Of a stretch of DNA of 64,000 nt, positions 34,784 through 43,100 are shown in pieces. The notes beneath the pieces were generated by a model. That model ran no database searches. It was not told the origin of the DNA and worked only from the letters and a program-made list of their open reading frames with translations. The stretch covers positions 5,745,778-5,809,777 of the forward strand of contig NZ_BDFO01000001.1 in assembly GCF_001748245.1 (NCBI RefSeq), in the 5' to 3' direction. The position numbers were made by a program, and so were the translations under genes. The stretch's first letter is position 1, and each line of letters begins with the position of its first letter. Origin of the DNA: Oligoflexus tunisiensis (GTDB lineage: Bacteria > Bdellovibrionota_B > Oligoflexia > Oligoflexales > Oligoflexaceae).

Positions 34784-35251
34784 TCAGCTCTCGCTTTTCA
34801 GCCACTCGAAGAGTTTGTAGTGCGCATCGGTCATTCCCAGGCGTCGGTAGCTGTCTTCAGCCTGGCTATTTTCCTTGTCAACATAGAGGCGGATACCGGC
34901 CAGGCCGGGGTCACGCTGGACCCGATCCTGAAGAAAGGCATAAAGACTGCGCAGGGCGCCACGGCGCCGATAGGCCGGTATCACAAAAACGGAATGAAGC
35001 CAAAGCACGCGCCGGGCTCGCCAGTCGCTCCATTCGTGCTGCACCATGGCGCAACCGACCGGAACCTCGTCCTGCGTGATCACGTAGTAGGTGCCCTCGT
35101 CGGGTCTCTGCAGAAAACTTTGGATACCGCGCCGGACGGTGTCCCGATCCAGCGTCAGTCCTTCCGATTCGAGGGCCATGGCCACCTGAAAGTCGCAGAG
35201 TCGTTCGACTTCCTCCAGACGGGCCTCACGCACCAGAAATTCAGGGCGCAT
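34784..35251 (-). CDS. GNAT-family N-acetyltransferase
   Basis: A 155-residue GNAT. The acetyl-CoA pyrophosphate-binding loop is IPAYRRRGALRSL (R-x-x-G-x-A pattern with Ala-Leu), preceded by the beta-4 strand VLWLHSVFV. The C-terminal ENSQAEDSYRRLGM is the usual helix/beta-6 pattern. No substrate can be given. It overlaps the end of lpxD by 11 bases and is the last gene of the purB-lpxD operon. Confidence 0.87.
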   Translation of the reverse strand: MRPEFLVREARLEEVERLCDFQVAMALESEGLTLDRDTVRRGIQSFLQRPDEGTYYVITQDEVPVGCAMVQHEWSDWRARRVLWLHSVFVIPAYRRRGALRSLYAFLQDRVQRDPGLAGIRLYVDKENSQAEDSYRRLGMTDAHYKLFEWLKSES

Positions 35252-36278
35252 CCTTGAATTTTCCTTCCAACTGAGCGAGGCGTTCCTCCATGATCCGGAT
35301 CTTGCGGAAATGCTCCCTCATATGCCGCATATAGACGACGCCCCGTTTCCAATCACCGGCGGGTTCGGCAGGAAAGCCCACATAGGTGCCGGGCTTATCG
35401 ATATTCTCAATCACCCCGGTCTTGGCCCCAATGCGGGTGCCGCTCACCACATGCAGGTGATCCGCCACCCCCGAGTGTCCCCCCATGAGCACCCAGTCGC
35501 CGATGGTCGAGGAACCGGCCACACCCCCATAAGCCGAGAACATGCAATGCTCTCCGACTTCCACATTGTGTCCAATGTGGACCTTGTCATCGAATTTGCA
35601 GCCGCGCTTGATGAGTGTTTCCCCGTTGGCCGCGCGGTCGATGGTCACCGAAGCGCCGCATTCCACATCATCCTCGATGCGCACGATGCCGATCTGCGGA
35701 ATCTTGCAGATTTCACCGCCGCTCACCGCAAAACCGAAACCATCGGCGCCGATCACGCAGCCGGCATGGAGGAGACAACGCTGACCGATCCGGCAACCAT
35801 GGTAAATAACGGTCTGGGGATGCATGACGGTATCCGCTCCGATCACCACATCCTGACCAACATAGACGTGAGGATAGAGCACCACCCGATCGCCGATGAT
35901 CGAACCGCGGCTCACATAGGTGTAGGCACCGATGGTAACGTCCTTGCCGAGCGTGACGCCGTCCTCGATGATCGCGGTCGGATGCACACCTTGGGGGCCA
36001 TGGTCCACTTTGTGAAAGAGCAAAGCGACCTTGGCATAAGCAAAATGCGGATCCTTGTGCAGGATCTGCGGTCCCTTGAATTGCGCCTGCACATCGCGCG
36101 TGATCAGGGCCGTGGCTCGGGATTCGGGAATAAACTGCAAAAACGCGGTGCTGCCGAGAAAGGTGATATCCCCGGGCCCGGCGACTTTGATGCCCGCGAC
36201 TCCGGTAATCTCGGGATCACCGGCCTCGGGGTTGGCCACGCCGGCCTTCAAATAAGCTGCGATTTCACTGATCCGCAT
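35241..36278 (-). CDS. lpxD: UDP-3-O-(3-hydroxyacyl)glucosamine N-acyltransferase
   Basis: A 345-residue LpxD. The N-terminal uridine-binding domain covers residues 1-95 (GVAGIKVAGPGDITFLGS). A left-handed hexapeptide-repeat helix runs from about 100 to 300, with the catalytic His in KVHIGHNVEVGEHC. The C-terminal helix is about 320-345. It adds the second 3-hydroxyacyl chain (N-linked) to UDP-glucosamine in lipid A synthesis, using acyl-ACP in the cytoplasm. The start at 36278 (GGAG seven bases upstream) overlaps the purB end by 14 bases. In most genomes lpxD sits with bamA-skp-fabZ-lpxA; here it is linked to purB, which is unusual. It shows the organism makes LPS. Confidence 0.93.
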   Translation of the reverse strand: MRISEIAAYLKAGVANPEAGDPEITGVAGIKVAGPGDITFLGSTAFLQFIPESRATALITRDVQAQFKGPQILHKDPHFAYAKVALLFHKVDHGPQGVHPTAIIEDGVTLGKDVTIGAYTYVSRGSIIGDRVVLYPHVYVGQDVVIGADTVMHPQTVIYHGCRIGQRCLLHAGCVIGADGFGFAVSGGEICKIPQIGIVRIEDDVECGASVTIDRAANGETLIKRGCKFDDKVHIGHNVEVGEHCMFSAYGGVAGSSTIGDWVLMGGHSGVADHLHVVSGTRIGAKTGVIENIDKPGTYVGFPAEPAGDWKRGVVYMRHMREHFRKIRIMEERLAQLEGKFKDAP

Positions 36279-37674
36279 CACGACGCTCCTGTACAAAGCG
36301 ATCGACCAGGGTCGCCGCGCAGCCCACATAATCAGCCGGTGTCATGGCGAGCAGCCGTTCCTTGACCGCATCGGGCAGTTCCGGGCAATCGCGAATCAGC
36401 TTCTGCAGATCCGCAGCGGCCACCGTTTGACCGCGGGTGGCATGTTTCAAACGCTCATAGGCATCGGTGATTTCAAAGCGCCGCATGGCCGTTTGAATCG
36501 CTTCGCCCATGACCTCCCAGGATTGATTAAGATCCGCGGCGATCGCCTCTTCATTCGGGCTGATCTTGCTGAGGCCCTTCAGGAAAGACTCATAGGCCAG
36601 CACCGCGTGGCCAATAAAGGTTCCGAGTGTCCGCTGCACAGTGGAATCGGAGAGGTCACGTTGCCAGCGTGAGATCAAAAGCTTATCGCTGTAGTGTGTC
36701 GCGAGACTGTTCGCCACCCCGAGGTTGCCTTCGGCGTTTTCAAAATCGATCGGATTGATCTTGTGCGGCATGGTCGAGGACCCGATCTCACCGGCCTTGG
36801 CCTGCTGCTTGAAATATTCAATGGAAATATACGACCAGATATCCCGGCAGAGTCCGATCAAAATCGTATTGAACCGTTTGATATCCTCGGCATAGGCGAC
36901 CATGCTGTCATGATTTTCAATCTGCGTGGTCAAAAGATTCTGCTTCAGACCGAGGCGCTTTTCAATGAAACCCTGAGTCAGATAAACCCAATCCACATCG
37001 GGATAGGCTGCGAGATGGGCATTATAGTTGCCCACCGCACCGCTCATTTTTCCTTCCAAAGCCACCGCAGCCAGGTTTTGCCGCTGCTTCCAAAGGCGAT
37101 GGGCGAAGACAGCCAGTTCCTTGCCGAGCGTGGTGGGGGATGCCGTCTGCCCGTGCGTCCGGGACAGCATGGGCAGGTTCTTATAACGCAAGGCCATCTC
37201 TTCCAGTTCCGTCACGATGCGATCCATCGTGGGCAGGATCACGCGCTGCCGCGTTTCGTGCAGCATGAGTCCATAGGCGAGATTATTGATATCTTCCGAT
37301 GTGCAGGCGAAATGAATGAAGGCGAGGATTTTTTTATTGGCACCGGCTTCGGCCAGGGTTTCCCGCAAATAGTATTCCACGGCCTTCACGTCGTGGTTCG
37401 TGGTTTTTTCCAACTCCTTGATGCGAAGCAGGGCGGAATCCGGCACCTGCTTCGCGAGCTGTTCCAGGCGCTCACGGACCGCAGCGGTCAGCTCGAATTC
37501 TCCAGGGAGGGCCGGATGATCAACCAGATGCAGTATCCATTCAGCCTCGACACGGATACGAAACGACATAAGCCCGGCCTCGCTCAGCAAAGGGGCCAGG
37601 TTTTCGAGTTTGGAACGATAGCGTCCATCAAGAGCGGACAGAGCAAAGAGTTGGTCCTGAGAAGATCGTGGCAA
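36265..37674 (-). CDS. purB: Adenylosuccinate lyase
   Basis: A 469-residue adenylosuccinate lyase. It catalyses two fumarate-releasing steps: SAICAR to AICAR, and adenylosuccinate to AMP. Landmarks are ALSALDGRYRSKL at the start, THGQTASPTTLGKE near 180 with the catalytic His, TSEDINNLAYG, and the flexible signature loop GSSTMPHKINPIDFENAEGNL near 300. This is the longer E. coli-like PurB form. I chose TTG at 37674 because AGGAG lies seven bases upstream; the longer frame beyond it is antisense to purA. It is divergent from purA and overlaps lpxD. Confidence 0.93.
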   Translation of the reverse strand: MPRSSQDQLFALSALDGRYRSKLENLAPLLSEAGLMSFRIRVEAEWILHLVDHPALPGEFELTAAVRERLEQLAKQVPDSALLRIKELEKTTNHDVKAVEYYLRETLAEAGANKKILAFIHFACTSEDINNLAYGLMLHETRQRVILPTMDRIVTELEEMALRYKNLPMLSRTHGQTASPTTLGKELAVFAHRLWKQRQNLAAVALEGKMSGAVGNYNAHLAAYPDVDWVYLTQGFIEKRLGLKQNLLTTQIENHDSMVAYAEDIKRFNTILIGLCRDIWSYISIEYFKQQAKAGEIGSSTMPHKINPIDFENAEGNLGVANSLATHYSDKLLISRWQRDLSDSTVQRTLGTFIGHAVLAYESFLKGLSKISPNEEAIAADLNQSWEVMGEAIQTAMRRFEITDAYERLKHATRGQTVAAADLQKLIRDCPELPDAVKERLLAMTPADYVGCAATLVDRFVQERRDADQ

Positions 37675-37735
37675 GGATGGCTCCTTTTCGACTGAAGTCG
37701 CGAGGACAGTTTCCGTAGGGTATGAAGACCCCCAT

Positions 37736-37744
37736 GCTATACCA
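37736..37744 (-). promoter_or_regulatory. Extended -10 element for the purB operon
   Basis: On the minus strand TGGTATAGC, an extended -10 that differs by one base from the TGGTATAGT elements at 19556 and 25745. It lies 62 bases upstream of the purB start codon. No good -35 is visible. Confidence 0.45.
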
Positions 37745-37839
37745 CGGTCCGCACCCCAGTTCCAGTGGACAGCCAGGCTTTCATCAGCTAAAAAGCCGAT
37801 GCAAAGCAGAGAAACGCCAACAGCAGGAAGGGCTATCCC

Positions 37840-39102
37840 ATGGGTAACGTGACCATCCTCGTCGGAGCGCAGTGGGGCGACGAAGGCAAGGGCAAGTGGA
37901 TCGACATCATGGCCGACAGCGCGGACATTGTTACGCGCTACCAGGGCGGCAACAACGCGGGACATACCCTTTACGTGGACGGCCAAAAAGTGGTGCTCCA
38001 TCAGATACCAAGTGGTATCTTTCATCCCGGTAAAATCAGCGCATTGAGCACCGGGGTGGTGGTGAATCCCCATCAGCTGGTCGAGGAAATGCGCAAGGTC
38101 AGTCCTTTTGTGAAACTGACGCCCGAACGGCTGTGGCTCTCGGCCCGGGCCCACGTCATTTCTCCTTGGCACATTCATCTGGATGGCAAAAAAGAGGCGG
38201 AATCGGCGCAACCGATCGGCACCACCAAACGCGGCATCGGGCCTACCTATGCGGAAAAAGCCAACCGCACCGGTCTGCGCCTCGGGGATTTTATCAACCC
38301 GGACCGCCGGGCCCGCTGGTATCACTTGATGCAGCAGAGCGTGCAGGGCTTTGTCACCCATCGGGAGGTGTATCGCGAGGATTGGCTGCGTTTCGAGGAA
38401 GCGGCGGAACAGCTGGCGGATTTCATCTGCGATGCGGAACTGCGGGTGCGGAAGGCGATTGAATCCGGCAGGAAAGTTTTGCTGGAAGGAGCGCAGGGGG
38501 CTTTGCTCGATATCAATCACGGCACCTATCCTTATGTCACCAGCAGTGAAACAGCGGCAGGCGGGGCCTTTGCAAGCCTTGGCTTCTCCCCGAAGCGCAT
38601 TGATAAAATCTACGGCGTGGCGAAAGCTTATGTCACGCGCGTCGGTGAAGGGGCCTTTCCCACGGAATTGAAATGCGAAACCGGGCTTTTGATCGCCACC
38701 CGCGGCAAGGAATTCGGGGCCACCACCGGACGCCCGCGCCGCTGCGGTTGGCTCGATGCGGTGGCGCTGCGTTACAGCGCTCAGATCAGCGGTTATGATG
38801 GCATCATTCTGAACAAGATGGATATCCTCACCGATCTGCCTGAGGTGAAAGTCTGTGTGGCCTATGAGCATCCCAAGCTCGGACGCATCGAGGATTTCCC
38901 CTGGGATCATGAAGTGCTCGCTGCCTGTACACCCGTTTATAAAACCTTTGCCGGCTGGAAAGAGGAGATGCCACGCACAGGTCGCATGGCGGATCTTCCG
39001 GCAAATGCCAGAAAATATGTGGACGGCGTGGAGGAAATCCTCGGCTATCCCATCAGCATGGTGGGCACCGGCGTCAATCGCCAGGATGCACTTTTTCGCT
39101 AG
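37840..39102 (+). CDS. purA: Adenylosuccinate synthetase
   Basis: A 420-residue PurA. It joins IMP and aspartate using GTP. Landmarks are VGAQWGDEGKGKWID at 9-23 (P-loop-like), QGGNNAGHTLY near 38, GTTKRGIGPTYAEKANR near 127, the GAQGALLDINHGTYPYVTSS region near 230, TTGRPRRCGWLD near 296 and the NKMD guanine motif near 327. Length is normal. It is divergent from purB, the enzyme of the next step, across a 165-base spacer. A perfect palindrome follows the stop. Confidence 0.97.
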   Translation: MGNVTILVGAQWGDEGKGKWIDIMADSADIVTRYQGGNNAGHTLYVDGQKVVLHQIPSGIFHPGKISALSTGVVVNPHQLVEEMRKVSPFVKLTPERLWLSARAHVISPWHIHLDGKKEAESAQPIGTTKRGIGPTYAEKANRTGLRLGDFINPDRRARWYHLMQQSVQGFVTHREVYREDWLRFEEAAEQLADFICDAELRVRKAIESGRKVLLEGAQGALLDINHGTYPYVTSSETAAGGAFASLGFSPKRIDKIYGVAKAYVTRVGEGAFPTELKCETGLLIATRGKEFGATTGRPRRCGWLDAVALRYSAQISGYDGIILNKMDILTDLPEVKVCVAYEHPKLGRIEDFPWDHEVLAACTPVYKTFAGWKEEMPRTGRMADLPANARKYVDGVEEILGYPISMVGTGVNRQDALFR

Positions 39103-39121
39103 GCTTTCTGCATGATCTTCC

Positions 39122-39141
39122 GGGACAGCGCGCGCTGTCCC
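39122..39141. terminator. Perfect 20-base palindrome after purA
   Basis: GGGACAGCGC joined to GCGCTGTCCC without a spacer; it folds to an 8-9 bp stem. It lies 20 bases after the purA stop and is followed by ACTTTCCC, so termination would be weak. It could also be a protein-binding site for the next gene. Confidence 0.4.
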
Positions 39142-39224
39142 ACTTTCCCACTTGCCTGCTTGAGCAAATTCTGCGAACGTCTTCCCATACAATTTTCCAG
39201 GTCAATATGGGAAAGGACAACATT

Positions 39225-40007
39225 ATGAAACGGATCTCTCAACTGCTTGTATCGGCTGTCTTCCTCGCCAATAGTGCCTTGGGTTTCGCCGCTGTGAAAA
39301 CCAAAACAGTGGACTATAAAAAGGGCAAGGAAGCTTTTCAAGGTTTGCTCGTTTATCCTGACAATGCAAAAGGCCAGTTGCCTGGCATTCTGATGATTCA
39401 CAACTGGATGGGCGTGAGCGACGAAACCAAAAAGCAGGCCACGCGCATGGCTGAGCTGGGTTACGCGGTCTTCGCCGCCGACATTTACGGCAAGGATATT
39501 CGTCCGAAAACTGTGGAAGAAGCCGGCAAGCTTGCCGAAACCTATCGCGGGAATCGCCCGCTGTTCCGGGAACGACTGCAGCTGGGTCTTGATGTTCTGC
39601 GGGGACAGAAAGAGGTGGATGCGAACAGGATTCTGGCCGTGGGCTACTGCTTCGGCGGCACGGGCGTGATTGAACTCGCCCGCGCGGGTGCGAATGTCAA
39701 AGGCGTTGTCAGTTTCCACGGCGGTCTCGACAGTCCCACGCCTGCGGATGGCAAAAATATCAAAGCCAAGGTCCTCGCGCTGCATGGTGCCGATGACCCC
39801 TATGTGAAGGCGGAAGACCTGGCCGCCTTCGAGCAGGAGATGCGCGATCATAAAGTGGATTGGCAGCTCTATAAATATGGCAATGCTGTGCACAGCTTTA
39901 CCGAAAAGAGCGCCGGCAATGATCCCAGCAAAGGCGCAGCCTATAACGCGGAAGCGGATGCCCGCTCCTTCGAAGCCTTCAAGGATTTCGCCAAGGAATC
40001 GTTTTAG
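39225..40007 (+). CDS. Exported dienelactone hydrolase-family protein
   Basis: A 260-residue alpha/beta hydrolase. ATG 39225 (AAAGGAC nine bases upstream) gives a signal peptide ending near LGFAA. The nucleophile is Cys in VGYCFGG (near 142), as in dienelactone hydrolases. The acid is in HGADDPY and the His in GNAVHSFT near 224. It would cleave lactones or esters in the periplasm; many such proteins are annotated without a known substrate. The 3' end is partly duplicated just downstream. Confidence 0.88.
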   Translation: MKRISQLLVSAVFLANSALGFAAVKTKTVDYKKGKEAFQGLLVYPDNAKGQLPGILMIHNWMGVSDETKKQATRMAELGYAVFAADIYGKDIRPKTVEEAGKLAETYRGNRPLFRERLQLGLDVLRGQKEVDANRILAVGYCFGGTGVIELARAGANVKGVVSFHGGLDSPTPADGKNIKAKVLALHGADDPYVKAEDLAAFEQEMRDHKVDWQLYKYGNAVHSFTEKSAGNDPSKGAAYNAEADARSFEAFKDFAKESF

Positions 40008-40095
40008 TTTTGGTGCGGAGAAGGAGACGCTTCTTCGATGCAGGACCCGCTCCTTTGAAGCATGCAAGGATTTCGTGAAGAAATTCGTCTAATTT
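39961..40095 (+). repeat. Partial tandem duplication of the hydrolase gene's 3' end
   Basis: 39961-40010 and 40046-40095 align over 50 bases with about three quarters identity, both starting cccgctcctt and sharing caaggatttcg. The first copy encodes the C-terminus RSFEAFKDFAKESF; the second would encode RSFEACKDFVKKFV and also ends in a stop at the same place. So the tail of the gene was duplicated and has since diverged. Confidence 0.65.
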
Positions 40096-40115
40096 TAGTC
40101 CGATGGGGTGGAATC

Positions 40116-43100
40116 ATGGTGAGCAAGGATCGTCGTTTGGATTTGACTGTTGATATCCCCCCCATCCCGGATCTGCCTGCCGCGCTCCAGGGTTTTCATC
40201 CGATCCTGCAGCACTGGTTCCAGCAAAAATTCAAGGAGCCCACCCCGGCTCAGCAGCAGGGCTGGCCCCTGCTCCAGCAGCATCGCAATACCCTGATCGC
40301 CGCGCCCACCGGGGGTGGCAAAACCATGGCCGCGTTTTTTGTGGCCATCGACGATCTGTTCCGTCAGGCGGTGGAAGGCGGACTCGATGCCGGCATTCAG
40401 GTGCTTTATCTTTCCCCACTGCGCGCTCTGTCGAATGATGTGAAGAAAAACCTGGAGCAGCCGCTGCAGGAAATCATGGAAACAGCCAAGGCCGCCGGTC
40501 TGCATCCGGATCCGATTCGCATCGGTCTGCGGACGGGTGATACCACGGCGACCGAAAGGGCGCGGATTCTTCGCAATCCCCCGCATATTCTGGTGACCAC
40601 GCCCGAGTCGCTCTTTCTGATGCTGAGCTCGGGCCGGGCGCGCACCATTCTGCGTTCCATCAAGTCCGTGATCATTGATGAAATCCATGCACTCGCCCGG
40701 GACAAGCGCGGCTCGCATTTGAGTCTGAGCCTGGAGCATCTCAATTCGCTCTGTCCCCGCCCTCCGGTTCGGATTGGTCTCTCCGCCACACAAAAACCTT
40801 TGGAGACGATCGCCCAATTTCTGGTCGGTGGCGCCAGCGGCGCACGACCCTGTGAAATTATTGATGTGTCGAAACAAAGGGATGCGGACCTCGATATCGT
40901 GGTGCCGGATCAGCCCCTCAGCGCGGTGTGCAGTCACGAGATGTGGGGGGAACTTTATGGCAAGCTCGCTGCGATGATCGAGTCGCATCGCAGCACGCTG
41001 ATCTTTGTGAATACACGGCGCATGGCGGAGCGCATCACCTTCCAGCTGAGTGAAATGCTCGGTGAGGATGCTGTCGCAGCGCATCATGGGAGTCTGTCCA
41101 AGGACAAGCGTCTGATGGCCGAGGATCGCCTGAAAAAAGGCGAAATCAAGGCGATCGTGGCCACAGCTTCACTCGAACTCGGGATTGATGTGGGGACGAT
41201 CGACCTCGTTTGCCAGATCGGATCGCCCCGGAGCATCGCGGCCTTTGTGCAAAGGGTGGGACGTTCAGGTCACGCCCTCGGATTGAAACCCAAGGCGCGT
41301 TTGATTGCCCTGACCCGGGACGAATTGATCGAATGCCTGGCCCTGATGCGCGCCTATCGCGAAGGCACGATGGATAGCATCGAAATTCCCGAAGTGCCCT
41401 TTGATATCCTCGCGCAGCATATTGTCAGCTTCGTGGCCTGCGATCACCGTTCGCCGGATGACATCTTTAATCTCTGCCGGGAAGCCTGGCCCTTCCGCGA
41501 CCTTAAACGTGAAGATTTTGACAAAACGCTCGGCTGGCTCGCCGATGGGATCGGGTCCGCCACGCGACGCGGGGCCTATCTGCATTGGGACAAGATCAAC
41601 CATGAACTCAGACCGCGGCGGAACGCGCGCCTTGCGGTCGTGATGTCCGGTGGCGCGATTCCCGAGCAGAATGCCTACCGCGTGATCAATGGTGATGATC
41701 AGTCCTTTGTCGGAACGGTCGATGAGGAATTCGCCGTCGAAAGTCAGAAGGGTGATGTGTTCCTGCTCGGCAATCATTCCTGGCAAATCCTTGGACTTAA
41801 GGGTGACAGCCTCCTGGTCAAGGATCTTCATGGAGCGCCGCCGACCATTCCCTTCTGGAAGGGTGAAGCGGGAGGACGGACCTATGAACTGTCGCAGGAA
41901 TTGAGTCGCCTGCGTCGGGAGGCGGACGACATCCTTAGCGCACAGGAAACCCCGGAGTGGCGCGAACCGGATCCGCAGAAGGATCCAGAACTTTGGGCTG
42001 CGTATCGGCGTCTCTTGCTGGAACATTTGCAGAAAACCTACAGCATCGATCCATCCCTGGCCACCCAGGCGGCTGATTTTCTTGCGGCGCAAAAGATTGC
42101 GCTCGGGATTCTGCCGACTCAGGAACGGGTGGTGTATGAGCGCTTCTTTGATGAAACCGGCGGCATGCAGCTGATCGTGCATGCGCCTTTCGGCAGCCGT
42201 ATCAACCGCGCGTGGGGTCTGGCGTTCCGGAAAAGATTCTGCCGTGGTTTCGACTTTGAACTGCAGGCCAGCGCCACCGATAACGGGATACTTTTGTCCG
42301 TTGGCCCCAACCAAAGTTTTCCTTTGGAATCGATGTTCAAAATGCTGAATCCGCATAATGGACGCTCGGTTCTGATTCAGGCCCTGCTCGATGTGCCGAT
42401 GTTTGAAATTCGCTGGCGCTGGAATGCGACGCGGGCTCTTGCCGTGCTGCGCATGAAAGGGGGCAAGCGGGTGCCACCGCATCTGCAGCGCTATCAGTCG
42501 AACGATCTTTTGACCGCTGTTTTTCCCCAGCAAACGCAGTGTTTTGAGCATCGGACCGGGGATCTGGAAATTCCGGATCATCCGCTTGTACGGCAGACGG
42601 TGCAGGACTGTCTGCAGGAGGCGATGGACTGTGTGCGTTTCGAACAGATCCTGCAAAACATTGCCGCCGGTCAGGTGGAACTTTTGGCCCGTGACACGCG
42701 GGAGCCTTCCCCCTTCTGCTATGAATTGATCCATGCGAACCCTTATGCATTTCTGGATGATGCCCCGCTTGAAGAACGCCGCATTCGGGCTCTGGCTACC
42801 CGCCATCGGCTGGAGCCGCAGGTCTTCAATGATCTGACCGCTCTCGATCCGGGTGCGCTGTCGCAGGTGGTGAGTGACGCCTGGCCTTTGATCCGGGATC
42901 CGGATGAACTTTATGATGCCCTGAAACAGCTGGTGTTTTTCCCAGTGGATGAGATCCAGTTTTACCAGAGCATGCTCCAGGAGCTGCAGAAGAAAAATCG
43001 GGCTCGGATCCTGACGCTCGGGACGAAAAGTTTCGCCTATGCCTATGAACTCGATGGCGAGATTCAGCTGCTTTATCCGCAGCATTTTGCATTGCAGAAT

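Noticed and set aside
35310..36365. 351-residue plus-strand ORF
   Set aside because: Antisense to lpxD; His/Asp-rich composition is a by-product of the hexapeptide repeats.
37675..39192. N-terminal 500 residues of the long minus frame that contains purB
   Set aside because: It is antisense to the clear purA gene; purB starts at the TTG 37674 with its own ribosome site.
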